The notes under the pieces: generated by a model
Database searches by the model: none
What the model saw: only the letters and a program-made list of their open reading frames with translations
Told to the model about the DNA's origin: nothing
NCBI GenBank assembly: GCA_965267355.1
Contig: OZ253956.1
Location: forward strand, 1,488,001-1,552,000
From: GCA-002793235 sp965267355
GTDB taxonomy: Bacteria > Bacteroidota > Bacteroidia > Flavobacteriales_E > Vicingaceae
Reading direction: 5' to 3'
Length of the DNA: 64,000 nucleotides
Made by a program: the position numbers and the translations under genes
Shown here: piece by piece, positions 35,564-44,311 of the stretch
How positions within the stretch are numbered: position 1 is the stretch's first letter
Layout of the letters: each line of letters begins with the position of its first letter

Positions 35564-36639
35564 TTTTTTATAATTTGATTGAAATGAGTTAAGTATTTTT
35601 CTTTGTTTGCCTCTACCGAATAATGCTCAGTAACAGTAGCTCTACCTAATTTTCCAACTTCTTGTCTTAGTTCTTTAGAATCAATTAACTTGGAGATTTT
35701 GTCTATCCATTCATCATTATCTGTAGCTAAAAATCCGTTTTCACCATCTTTAATTATCTCAGAATTAACTCCTACAGGTGACATAATGGTTGGTATTTCT
35801 AATGCCATATATTGTAATCCTTTTAATCCACACTTTCCTTTCGACCATTCATCATCTGGTAGAGGCATTATTCCAATATCAATACTAGATAACTCTTTAA
35901 TTTCACTTTGTTTGGTCCAAGCTAAACCTTTAATTCCCAAGGTTTCATTAATATAATTTGGGTCACCAATTACTTTAATTTCTACTAAATCTTTGTATTT
36001 ACTTTTAATTTCTTCTAAAAAAGGAATTGCATATTTAAAGTGCTGAATAGTAGTTAAACTACCACTCCAACCAATACAAATTTTTTCAGAACTAGAATCG
36101 ACTTTCTGGTGATAAGAGGTGTCAATTGTAGTTGGAATAATAACTATATTGCTATTATTCTTTTTAGCATAGTTAGCTAGATATTCATTACCCGCAAAAA
36201 TTAAATCAGATACAGCAATAATTTCTTTAGTCTTGTTTGGATTTTTTAGCCAATTCCATTTTTTATTGGCATCAGAAACATTAGATAACCATATGGAATC
36301 ATCAAAATCATAAATCACTTTTGCTTTAGACTTGCTGAACTTTTTTTCAAAGAATGTAGTTCCAGTGATAAAGGCCTCTCTTTGAATGAAAATAATATCA
36401 TATTGATTGGCTCTAAAAACATCATTTAATCGAGTAAAAAAACCTTTGACAATGATGAAGAGTTTTTGAAAGAAGTGACCTTTTTTGTAAAAAACTTTAT
36501 CAGCTTTTTCAGATATTAAATAGGAAAAATCGTGTTGCCAGCCATTATCATTTAAGTAACTGATGTATTGTTCAAAACGAAATCGTTGACTTGGAGACCT
36601 ATTGGGTCTGTGTGTAGCTATGAATAAAACCTTAGGCAT
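35560..36639 (-). CDS. Glycosyltransferase (GT4-like)
   Basis: A 359-residue GT-B fold enzyme. The opening KVLFIATHRPNRSPSQRFRFEQY is shared by a Bacteroidota GT group. The donor domain shows ICIGWSGSLTTIQHF, VKVIGDP, the acidic IDIGIMPLPDDEWSKGKCGLKGLQYMA and SPVGVNSEIIKDGENGFLA. It transfers a sugar in surface-polysaccharide assembly; donor and linkage are unknown. Start and stop overlap or closely abut the neighbours, as expected within the operon. Confidence 0.85.
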   Translation of the reverse strand: MPKVLFIATHRPNRSPSQRFRFEQYISYLNDNGWQHDFSYLISEKADKVFYKKGHFFQKLFIIVKGFFTRLNDVFRANQYDIIFIQREAFITGTTFFEKKFSKSKAKVIYDFDDSIWLSNVSDANKKWNWLKNPNKTKEIIAVSDLIFAGNEYLANYAKKNNSNIVIIPTTIDTSYHQKVDSSSEKICIGWSGSLTTIQHFKYAIPFLEEIKSKYKDLVEIKVIGDPNYINETLGIKGLAWTKQSEIKELSSIDIGIMPLPDDEWSKGKCGLKGLQYMALEIPTIMSPVGVNSEIIKDGENGFLATDNDEWIDKISKLIDSKELRQEVGKLGRATVTEHYSVEANKEKYLTHFNQIIKN

Positions 36640-36643
36640 TAGT

Positions 36644-37633
36644 TTATTCTGTCCAAAAAGGTGGAAGTTTTTCTGTTATCTCAATGTTTTCAAATTTAGA
36701 ACTTTTCCTTGAACCTACTTTTTCTGCCCAATTTGCCATTTTTTTGATTCCTTCCTCTAGAGAAATAAAACTATCAATATTAAAATCTTGTTTTGCCTTA
36801 CTATGGTCAGCATGAGCATGTACAACCTCATTCCTTGCTTCTAAGAATCTGATATCTTGTTCTATCCCCATTGCTTTTTGTATGGCTTCAGCAAGTTCTA
36901 AAACAGTATAATCTTGATCTGCACCAATGTTGTAAACTTCATTAATTGTTTTAGGGTTATTTACACATTTTGCAATGTATGGTGCAACATCTCCAATATA
37001 ACTAAAGGCTCTGGTTTGTTTACCATCGCCAAAAACTGATAATGATTTACCTTGCATTAATTGGTTCATAAATATGCCAACCACATTTCTGTATTTATCC
37101 CCGATGTTCTGAAATTCTCCATAAACATTATGTGGCCTAAAAATGGTATAGTTTAAACCAAACATTTCATGAGCTGTTTTTAAATCCAATTCAACAGCGT
37201 ACTTTGCTACACCATAAGGATCTTCAGGTTGGGGGTTCATATCTTCTTTCATAGGAGGAGTTAATGCTCCATATACTGCGATTGATGAAGTAAATACAAA
37301 ACGTTCAACTTTATACTTAATAGACTCATTAATTAAGTTAATGCTTCCAAGTAGGTTATTGTCATAATTAAATCTTCTGATAAAATGACTAAGTCCTTCA
37401 GCAGCATAGGCAGCAAGATGATAAACGTAATTGAACTTATATTGCTCAAATATTTCTTGCACTAATTTACTATTAGTAATTGAACCTTTTATAAAAATTG
37501 CATCAGGATTAACATAATCTTCAAATCCACCACTTAAGTCATCTAAAACAACTACTTGGTGTCCCATTTTTAAAAGTTCGTTGGTAACATGCGCACCAAT
37601 AAATCCTGCTCCTCCTGTAACTAATGAAATCAT
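36644..37633 (-). CDS. NAD-dependent epimerase/dehydratase (extended SDR)
   Basis: A 329-residue nucleotide-sugar SDR enzyme. The NAD motif is GGAGFIGAHV (about residues 7-16). The active site has SSIAVYG for Ser and YGVAKYAVE for the Tyr-x3-Lys pair. PHNVYGEFQNIGDKYRNVVGIF and YNIGADQDYTVLELAEAI are substrate-domain segments. It is GalE-like and could be a UDP-glucose or UDP-GlcNAc 4-epimerase or a related dehydratase. It is distinct from the galE at 50285 and lies within the polysaccharide operon. Confidence 0.87.
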   Translation of the reverse strand: MISLVTGGAGFIGAHVTNELLKMGHQVVVLDDLSGGFEDYVNPDAIFIKGSITNSKLVQEIFEQYKFNYVYHLAAYAAEGLSHFIRRFNYDNNLLGSINLINESIKYKVERFVFTSSIAVYGALTPPMKEDMNPQPEDPYGVAKYAVELDLKTAHEMFGLNYTIFRPHNVYGEFQNIGDKYRNVVGIFMNQLMQGKSLSVFGDGKQTRAFSYIGDVAPYIAKCVNNPKTINEVYNIGADQDYTVLELAEAIQKAMGIEQDIRFLEARNEVVHAHADHSKAKQDFNIDSFISLEEGIKKMANWAEKVGSRKSSKFENIEITEKLPPFWTE

Positions 37634-37673
37634 AATTTGTAAAAGTATTTAATTAAAATGGATTGAAAAGTGC

Positions 37674-38876
37674 TTAGGAATATATCTCTTGATAAATCTG
37701 ATTTGCGATTTCAAAACTTCTTTTGTTTTCGGCAATTGCTCTTACTTTGGTTCTTAGTTCTTCAGTGTTTTTATTTAGTTTCTCTATTGTTTTACAAGCA
37801 TTCATATATTCTTCAGTTGTTAAACTATCTAAAACATATCCAATATTTTGTTCTTTAATAATATCAGAGTCGTCTGATATATTTTTAGTAATGATAACGG
37901 GTAGTCCCATTGCCCAATATTCTCCATCTTTAATGGATGTGCAATATTTTTTTGAAGGTACTGGTTTAACTGGATTGATGGCAAAATCGGCTAATTGATA
38001 ATACTTGTTTATTCTTTGATAAGGAATAAAATCAATTTCAATTGCACTAGAAGGAATGCTTTTTTGATTTGCCATTTGTTCTACTTCTTTTTTATTTTTA
38101 TTAGTAAGTAAATAAAACTTGAATTTGTCTCCCCAATATTCTGAAGCGGTTTTAATAAAATCAAGTACTTCTTCTTCCAAATAAATGCCCCCGAGTTTGC
38201 CAGCATAAATACCTACAATTTTATCAGTTAGTTGTTTTTGTTTTCTTGTTTCAAGATATTCTTCTTTATTCCATTTAAACTTTTCCAGATTTACCATTGC
38301 AGGTTTAATGTAATAGTTTTTTAAAACGGCATTGTATTTATCTTTAGCATAATCTTTCATCCCTTTAGTTAAAGCAATTACAGTTTCCGCTCTTTTGCTC
38401 TGTTTTTTTTCTAACCAAAAAAGAAGTTTGTATTTAAAACTTGCTTTTGTCCAGGTACCATTTTCAACCATAGATTCGGCATGAGGTTCATAGCTATCAA
38501 TTATCAATTTTCTTTTGGTAAGTTTAGATAAAATGTAGCCCATTCCACCTGCAGTCATACACCAGCAGTGGATGTGTTGAATATTCTTTCTTTTGATTAG
38601 CTTATATAATTGTGGGATAATGTTAAGAAATCTCAACATCATTTTTAAACCGAAATGGTCATATTTAAACCTAATTAACTCTATTCCTTCTTGCTCTAGT
38701 TTTTTATATTCCTCCTGCCATTGCTGTTCATCCATTTTATGAAAAGGATTTTCTATGGTAACTAAGTAGATTCTCTGCGGAGCAATATGGTTCTGAATTA
38801 GTTTAACATATGGCAAGGTGTAGCTTTGTATCAACGCGTCTTTATAACTCCAGTATGTAATTACTAAAACACTCAC
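37674..38876 (-). CDS. Glycosyltransferase family 4
   Basis: A 400-residue GT-B enzyme. IQHIHCWCMTAGGMGYILSKL and IDSYEPHAESMVENG in the acceptor half, then IVGIYAGKLGGIYLEEEV and FAINPVKPVPSKKYCTSIKDGEYWAMGLPVIIT in the donor half, mark it as a surface-glycan glycosyltransferase. Its start codon overlaps the end of the preceding GT2 gene by 1 nt, indicating coupled translation. Sugar specificity is not evident. Confidence 0.83.
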   Translation of the reverse strand: MSVLVITYWSYKDALIQSYTLPYVKLIQNHIAPQRIYLVTIENPFHKMDEQQWQEEYKKLEQEGIELIRFKYDHFGLKMMLRFLNIIPQLYKLIKRKNIQHIHCWCMTAGGMGYILSKLTKRKLIIDSYEPHAESMVENGTWTKASFKYKLLFWLEKKQSKRAETVIALTKGMKDYAKDKYNAVLKNYYIKPAMVNLEKFKWNKEEYLETRKQKQLTDKIVGIYAGKLGGIYLEEEVLDFIKTASEYWGDKFKFYLLTNKNKKEVEQMANQKSIPSSAIEIDFIPYQRINKYYQLADFAINPVKPVPSKKYCTSIKDGEYWAMGLPVIITKNISDDSDIIKEQNIGYVLDSLTTEEYMNACKTIEKLNKNTEELRTKVRAIAENKRSFEIANQIYQEIYS

Positions 38877-39745
38877 TACTTTGCTAACAATTTAAAAAAA
38901 TAAATAGGGTGACTTAGTAATGATTTAACCAAAAAATATAATCCTCTTAATTTGTTTTTACCGTTTTTCCACCAGCTTCCAGCTAAAGTCATGTATAATT
39001 TTGAAAAGCATTTTTGTTTAAACCAAAACGAGTGATACAAGCCTAAATCAGCAGCTTTTTTAAAAACCAAAATGTGGTCTTTTTCCATTACACTTATGTT
39101 AGAGTGCATATTATTGTTATGGATTCGGTAATAAAAAAGAACCTTATCAATAGCAACTATTGGAGTTATAGCAGCTATTCTTAAATGAAAATCTTGATCG
39201 GCTGCAGTGCTTAATCTTTTGTCAAATATTCCAGCTTGTTCCACGACATGTTTTGTATAAACAGTACACCCCATAGATGCTACGTAACCTTGTTTCCATT
39301 CTAACACATCGGATGCAGATGAAATAGTTTTGGCTTCTATGTAATCTTCAACTTTACTAGAATGTTCATCTATCATCTGAACTTTTGTGTAAACTGCTTG
39401 TGGTGTATTTTCCGAATTGAAACGATTCAAACATTCTTCTAAAAATGTAGGCTCCCAAACATCGTCAGCATCTAAAAAAGTAAGATAATTTCCTTTGGCT
39501 TTTTCTAAGCCTAAATTTCTTGAATCACAAACACCTGAGTTTTCTTTGGTAAGAACGCTTATGCGAGTATCAGTTTTTTCTAAGTCTTTTAGCTTTGTTA
39601 AAGTATTATCAGTACTGCCATCGTTTACGATAATAAGCTCCAGATTTTTGTGCGTTTGTTGTAAAACACGGTTTACCGTTTCTTCGATGTAAGGTTCGGC
39701 ATTATACGCAGGAATAATTACAGAAACTAAGCTATTATTGCTCAT
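38876..39745 (-). CDS. Glycosyltransferase family 2
   Basis: A 289-residue GT-A enzyme: SVIIPAYNAEPYIEETVNRVLQQ, VNDGSTDNT for UDP binding, and LTFLDADDVWEP with the metal-binding DAD (about residues 91-93). The C-terminal half has AADQDFHLRIA, matching the usual ED/QD acceptor motif. It likely transfers a hexose or N-acetylhexosamine to the growing repeat unit. It lies between the amidotransferase gene and a GT4 gene in the operon. Confidence 0.9.
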   Translation of the reverse strand: MSNNSLVSVIIPAYNAEPYIEETVNRVLQQTHKNLELIIVNDGSTDNTLTKLKDLEKTDTRISVLTKENSGVCDSRNLGLEKAKGNYLTFLDADDVWEPTFLEECLNRFNSENTPQAVYTKVQMIDEHSSKVEDYIEAKTISSASDVLEWKQGYVASMGCTVYTKHVVEQAGIFDKRLSTAADQDFHLRIAAITPIVAIDKVLFYYRIHNNNMHSNISVMEKDHILVFKKAADLGLYHSFWFKQKCFSKLYMTLAGSWWKNGKNKLRGLYFLVKSLLSHPIYFFKLLAK

Positions 39746-40873
39746 TTATAACCTCTTGTTAGGGAATACTTTGTTGTAGCATTTGTAAACAAAGCTAATC
39801 AAGTTTTTGTTGTTAGGAAAATCCACATAAGTTTTAGGAGGTAAACTAAGGTAATGCTCTAGTTCATCTAGGGTAATTCCGTATTTCTTAGCAATGTACT
39901 TTTTATCTTCTTTTATTTTGGTTTCGTCATACGGAAGTGTTTTTAGTTTTTCAAGAGCTTTTTCACGAGTAATTTGCCCTGAACAGATTTGAGAAGCATA
40001 AGTAGTTCGCCTATAATCCATATTGTATTTTACAGGCATTGCATAAGATTGCCAAAAGGCAGTTATTTTTGATTCGTGGTGTTTCCCTCCATAGTTTTCC
40101 CAACCATAATTTTGAATTAAAAAATCTCTTGCTTTGTCTTTATCAAAAGGGATGTAGTTTAAAGGATAAACCTTTTTTATTTTCTTAAAAAACTTGTAAT
40201 AAATTTCCTTTATTAAGCCAAAGGTAGGCACTGTTTTTAAAGGTACTGAAGAATATTTTTTTACAATATGCTTATAAAGTTTCATGTCTTTATAGACATG
40301 ATATCCCATTTGTAAAGGAAGTATTCCTTCTCCGGTATAATTACCACCAGGTAAAATATATTTGATGTTGTGTTGTACAGCAACTTCATAAATAGATGCA
40401 GGAATAGCTATATCAGTTGGCATTTCTAAATCAACTATAGATGATTTTAAGAAAGCCAATTGAATCTCTCTAAACTCTTGCCAGTCTAGCACATAGCTTA
40501 CATAATCAAAACCAAGTTTTTCAACCATTGTTTTGATATTTTTTACCGAAATTTCGGTGTCCCAACCGTTATCCATATGAATGAGTAAAGGGCGTAACCC
40601 ATATTCTTTACATAGGTGGGCAGTATAGCAACTGTCAACACCTCCACTTATACCTACAATGCAATCATATTCTTTGTCTTTACCCTTTTCTTTTATTCTG
40701 TTAAGGATAAATCCCCATTGTTTTTCGGAATGACCAGGTTGGTAGGTTTGTTGACTGATTCGAGTTAAATAGTCTTCACAATGGTTGCAGTAGCCTCTTT
40801 CATCAAACATAATGTCTGGGTCTGATGTGTCCATTACACATCTTTTGCATATTTGATAAGCTACATCAGCCAT
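39746..40873 (-). CDS. N-acetyl sugar amidotransferase (WbpG/PseA-like)
   Basis: A 375-residue member of the N-acetyl sugar amidotransferase family. An N-terminal cysteine cluster, CKRCVMDTSDPDIMFDERGYC with HCEDY, precedes the PP-loop CIVGISGGVDSCYTAHLC (about residues 70-87) that adenylates the acetamido group. Ammonia from the HisH2/HisF2-like pair encoded just upstream converts the N-acetyl to an acetamidino group. WbpG in Pseudomonas O-antigen synthesis is the known model. It overlaps the HisF2 gene by 1 nt. Which sugar is modified is not shown by the sequence. Confidence 0.9.
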   Translation of the reverse strand: MADVAYQICKRCVMDTSDPDIMFDERGYCNHCEDYLTRISQQTYQPGHSEKQWGFILNRIKEKGKDKEYDCIVGISGGVDSCYTAHLCKEYGLRPLLIHMDNGWDTEISVKNIKTMVEKLGFDYVSYVLDWQEFREIQLAFLKSSIVDLEMPTDIAIPASIYEVAVQHNIKYILPGGNYTGEGILPLQMGYHVYKDMKLYKHIVKKYSSVPLKTVPTFGLIKEIYYKFFKKIKKVYPLNYIPFDKDKARDFLIQNYGWENYGGKHHESKITAFWQSYAMPVKYNMDYRRTTYASQICSGQITREKALEKLKTLPYDETKIKEDKKYIAKKYGITLDELEHYLSLPPKTYVDFPNNKNLISFVYKCYNKVFPNKRL

Positions 40874-41628
40874 TAATCAAAGTTATAGTTTTTTGTTTCA
40901 GGATATTGAATTAAAACCCCTTTATGTTTTCCTTTAAATACAAAGAAACTTCCTGCTGCCAAGCCGTTAGCGTAAGCTTGTTTGTATCCGTCTTCTATGT
41001 CAGTTATTGAGCCTGCACCACCGAGAGCTATTACTGGTATTGTTAGAGCATTAGAAATGTTTTTAATCATAGTTAAATCGTACCCAGTTAATGCTCCATC
41101 TTTATCAATAGATTGGATGATAACTTCTCCTGCTCCAGCATTTTGTGCTTCTATGGCAACCGATTTTACATCTCTTTTTTGATTTTTTTTGCCATTTCGG
41201 ATATGAACGTTAAACTTTCCAGTCCAGCTTTTTTTATAATCTATGCAAACACATATGGTAGAAGATCCAAAATAGTCAGCAGCTTCTTTGATAAATGCAG
41301 GATTTTCTATGGCGTAACTACTCAGTATTACACGTTCAGCTCCAGCTTGAATAATAGCTTTTATGGTTTCAATGTCTTTAATGCCTCCACCAACAGAAAA
41401 TGGCATGTTGGCTTCTTCACCAATTTCTTTTACTAAATCAATTGGAATGGATCGATTTTCTTTGGTAGCATCAATATCCAATAATACAATTTCATCTACC
41501 TTAAAATCGTTAAAGATTTTCACTGCATTCATCGGGTCACCAATGTATTTTCCGTTAGCAAACTTTACAGTTTTCACTAAACCTTTATTGTGCAACAATA
41601 AAACGGGTATTACTCTGGGTCTGTACAT
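40873..41628 (-). CDS. hisF2: HisF-like cyclase paralogue for sugar amidation (HisF2)
   Basis: A 251-residue TIM barrel of the imidazole-glycerol-phosphate synthase cyclase family. RVIPVLLLHNKGLVKTVKF replaces the RIIPCLDV opening of true HisF, and MPFSVGGGIKDIETIKAIIQAG and PVIALGGAGSITDIEDG carry the phosphate-binding loops. The gene lies between a HisH paralogue and the sugar amidotransferase, not among histidine genes. It most likely channels ammonia to the amidotransferase. Confidence 0.87.
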   Translation of the reverse strand: MYRPRVIPVLLLHNKGLVKTVKFANGKYIGDPMNAVKIFNDFKVDEIVLLDIDATKENRSIPIDLVKEIGEEANMPFSVGGGIKDIETIKAIIQAGAERVILSSYAIENPAFIKEAADYFGSSTICVCIDYKKSWTGKFNVHIRNGKKNQKRDVKSVAIEAQNAGAGEVIIQSIDKDGALTGYDLTMIKNISNALTIPVIALGGAGSITDIEDGYKQAYANGLAAGSFFVFKGKHKGVLIQYPETKNYNFD

Positions 41629-42249
41629 TTATAATTCTACAAAGTTTTTTAATAATTGAAGCCCTGTATCATGGCTTTTTTCGGGATGAAATTGTACGCC
41701 ATAAATGTTATCTCGCTCTACTGCAGAGGAAAATTTAAACTCGTAATCAGTAGTGCAAAGTATATCTTCTTGATTATTACAATTGAAATGATAGGCGTGT
41801 ACAAAATAAAATTCAGACAAGTTTTCAATGCCTTTTAATAGCTGAGACTGTTTAGCAATTTCAATTTGATTCCATCCAGTATGAGGTACTTTATATTTTA
41901 ACTGGTCTTCAATTTTAAATTTTTCTACAGTTGCATCTATCCAGTTTAAACCTTCTGAGTTTCCTTCTTCACTTTTGGTTGCCATCAACTGCATGCCAAG
42001 GCAAATACCCAGAATGGGTTTCTTTTTTACTAATACTTCTTTATTAAGGATACTAATAAGGTTGAGTTCTTTTAAATGCTCCATTGCTTTACCAAAATGC
42101 CCAACACCAGGGAGAATAATCTTATCCGCAGCTTCAATCTCACTTAGTTTGTGGGTAGTAATTACCTCATAGTCCAAAAGTTTCATTTTCTTTTGAACTG
42201 AGAAATGGTTACCCATTCCGTAATCTATTATGGCAATTTTTTTGGTCAT
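41629..42249 (-). CDS. hisH2: HisH-like glutamine amidotransferase paralogue for sugar amidation (HisH2)
   Basis: A class I glutamine amidotransferase of about 206 residues with the nucleophile in ILGICLGMQLMA and the His-Glu pair in GVQFHPEKSHD. It releases ammonia from glutamine for the HisF2/WbpG-type complex. The start is set at 42249 (MTKKIAIIDYGMGNH). An 11-codon upstream extension exists, but the ATG at 42249 sits in a TAATG overlap with the preceding glycosyltransferase stop. HisF2 begins 1 bp after its stop. Confidence 0.9.
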   Translation of the reverse strand: MTKKIAIIDYGMGNHFSVQKKMKLLDYEVITTHKLSEIEAADKIILPGVGHFGKAMEHLKELNLISILNKEVLVKKKPILGICLGMQLMATKSEEGNSEGLNWIDATVEKFKIEDQLKYKVPHTGWNQIEIAKQSQLLKGIENLSEFYFVHAYHFNCNNQEDILCTTDYEFKFSSAVERDNIYGVQFHPEKSHDTGLQLLKNFVEL

Positions 42250-43373
42250 TATTTGGTATATAAATCTACATGATTTTTCCACATGTGTTCTATGGTAAAA
42301 TTCTTTTTGGCAGATTGATATGCTTCTTCTACTATCGAAGAAGTATTGTTGTCAAGTAAAAAACTTATTCCATTAGCTAATTCTTCTGGATTGTTGTATG
42401 GTGCAATATATGCACTTTCTTTGTGTGTTAAACCATCCCTGGCTGATCCAGTAGGTGTAGTAACTATGGGTATCTTATTTACCATGGCTTCAGGTATTAC
42501 AAAACCAAACGGTTCCATGTAAGCAGCGTGTGCATATACATCCAATGATTGAAATACCGCAGGAATGTATTTTTTTTCAACCCAACCAGTAAGTATAAAT
42601 TGGTCTTCTAACCCTTTGTCTTTAATAAGCTGTTTTAGTTCTTCTTCCTGAGATCCACTTCCGATACCTAGAAAAGTAACATCAGGATATTTATCCTTTA
42701 AGATATTGGCTGCTTCAATAAATTCGATATACCCTTTCCATTTAATGTATCTGCTAACAGTACCAACTAGTCGTTTTCCTTCAAGGTTAAATTTTGCTTT
42801 AAAAGCTTTAATTTCTTTTTCGTTTACTTTCTGAATAGTGTCAAAAGAAATTCCATGATGAATAAGTGTTATCTTGCTAGGGTTGGCTCTTTCTTTTTCA
42901 ATGATAAATTCTTTTGCTTCTTCTGATACTGCTATTAAGTCAGTGGCATTTCTATTGATAAAACGATCTAAGAAAACAGCTTTCGGTGCATAAAACCAAT
43001 TAAAAGTGGTGCTTTGTTTGGTATGAATCCTTTTTTTTACACCAGCGTTTTTAGCAGCAATCATGGTGGGTACACCATCATCAAATAGATGAGAGTGTAC
43101 TACATCAGGCTTTAGTTGTTTGAATAGTTTTTTTAGCTGAAAATATGCACTTATCCAACTTTTAATTCTATTTCTATTATCAAATTTTACCCAGTAAGCG
43201 TTACAGCCTCTATTTTTCATATCCTCAATTAGGGGAGGTTTTGTATCATTTAAACAAACAAATGAAAGTTTTAAGTTAGGGTGGTTTTTAGAGAAATCGG
43301 CAAATAAATTAAAGTAAGTAATGCTATGTGGGTCAGCCATTACTTCTACAATATGTGTTACTTTTTCGTTCAT
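42249..43373 (-). CDS. Glycosyltransferase family 4
   Basis: A GT-B enzyme of about 374 residues. The acceptor domain has KPDVVHSHLFDDGVPTMIAAKNAGVKKRIHT; the donor domain has GTVSRYIKWKGYIEFIEAANIL, FLGIGSGSQEEEL and VYAHAAYMEPFGFVIPEAMVNKIPIVTTPTGS, with the E-x7-E motif. The ATG at 43373 is preferred; a TTG at 43400 would overlap the preceding methyltransferase stop and is also possible. It builds the polysaccharide repeat unit. Confidence 0.88.
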   Translation of the reverse strand: MNEKVTHIVEVMADPHSITYFNLFADFSKNHPNLKLSFVCLNDTKPPLIEDMKNRGCNAYWVKFDNRNRIKSWISAYFQLKKLFKQLKPDVVHSHLFDDGVPTMIAAKNAGVKKRIHTKQSTTFNWFYAPKAVFLDRFINRNATDLIAVSEEAKEFIIEKERANPSKITLIHHGISFDTIQKVNEKEIKAFKAKFNLEGKRLVGTVSRYIKWKGYIEFIEAANILKDKYPDVTFLGIGSGSQEEELKQLIKDKGLEDQFILTGWVEKKYIPAVFQSLDVYAHAAYMEPFGFVIPEAMVNKIPIVTTPTGSARDGLTHKESAYIAPYNNPEELANGISFLLDNNTSSIVEEAYQSAKKNFTIEHMWKNHVDLYTK

Positions 43374-43396
43374 CAATATCCTTACAGAATCAGTAA

Positions 43397-44302
43397 TCAA
43401 TCTATTTTTCCTCTGTAATGGAAAACGTTACCAAAATTAGGTATTAATTTGGAAAGGAAAATAGAGCATGTTGCGATAAAAAAACTAACTATTTTACCTG
43501 GGGATGAGGATAGTTTTGATGGAAGAGGAAAATAAACTTCTTCGATTTTGTAACGTTCTTTTTTTAAGCCTAATCTTTTGAAAAATAACAATTGCGATTT
43601 ATGAGTAGTAAGCGTAATGTGCTGAGGTGCTGCTTCTCGATTTTTTTTGCCTTTTAGTTTTGAGCCTAAATCAACGTAAAGTCTATGTAAACAAGCATTT
43701 CTATCCAATGGACCATCAATTAGAAAGATAGTGTTTTTGTGAGCAAAACTTTTAAGTGTTTCAATGAGTGAGTATGGATCTGGCAAATGTTCTAGAACAT
43801 GTCCAAGATGAATAAAATCAAAAGTTTTTCCTTTTAGTGTTGTTTGAAATTCTTCTTGAGGATAAATTTCTAAATCTGTTTTCTCTTTTAAAAGTGATAC
43901 AAAGGATTTGTCAAACTCAATACCAATAGCCTTAACTCCTAATTGCTCTGCATATTTCATGTAAAAGCCACTGCCACAAGCATAATCTAACAAGGTTTTT
44001 CCTTTAAGTTGGTCTTTAATCTCGTTCAAAAATTTTATTTGATATCCTTGGTGATCTGCAAATGGATAATTAAAGTTATAACGGAGTTTTCCTTCAGTAT
44101 TTTTTAAATAGTAATGATCTTCTTCACCATACATTTTACTGAAATCATCATCATTTGGTGTAGGAAAAACATTATAAGAGTCACACTTTTTACAGCTTAA
44201 ATAGCTAAACACTTTGTTGTTAAAATGAGCATCTGGGTATTTGGTAGAACTGAAAGCATCATGACCACATATCCTGCATATATTTTTAACTTTATTACTC
44301 AT
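43397..44302 (-). CDS. Class I SAM methyltransferase with N-terminal zinc-ribbon-like segment
   Basis: A 301-residue protein. The N-terminus has paired cysteines (ICRICGHDAF, then LSCKKCDSYNVFP), which form a probable zinc site as in sugar C- or O-methyltransferases. A Rossmann methyltransferase follows: KTLLDYACGSGFYMKYAE (SAM motif I, about residues 98-115), IGIEFD, and FIHLGHVLEHLPDPYSLIE. It probably methylates a sugar or glycan in the locus. It lies between two glycosyltransferase genes in the operon. Confidence 0.85.
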   Translation of the reverse strand: MSNKVKNICRICGHDAFSSTKYPDAHFNNKVFSYLSCKKCDSYNVFPTPNDDDFSKMYGEEDHYYLKNTEGKLRYNFNYPFADHQGYQIKFLNEIKDQLKGKTLLDYACGSGFYMKYAEQLGVKAIGIEFDKSFVSLLKEKTDLEIYPQEEFQTTLKGKTFDFIHLGHVLEHLPDPYSLIETLKSFAHKNTIFLIDGPLDRNACLHRLYVDLGSKLKGKKNREAAPQHITLTTHKSQLLFFKRLGLKKERYKIEEVYFPLPSKLSSSPGKIVSFFIATCSIFLSKLIPNFGNVFHYRGKID

Positions 44303-44311
44303 CTGGGGGTG

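Noticed and set aside
41113..41659. Plus-strand open frames opposite the hisF2 region.
   Set aside because: They are mirror frames of well-supported minus-strand genes, with no family resemblance or start context.
40873..42249. Histidine biosynthesis genes hisF and hisH.
   Set aside because: They lie next to a WbpG-type amidotransferase and glycosyltransferases with no other his genes, and HisF lacks the usual RIIPCLDV opening.
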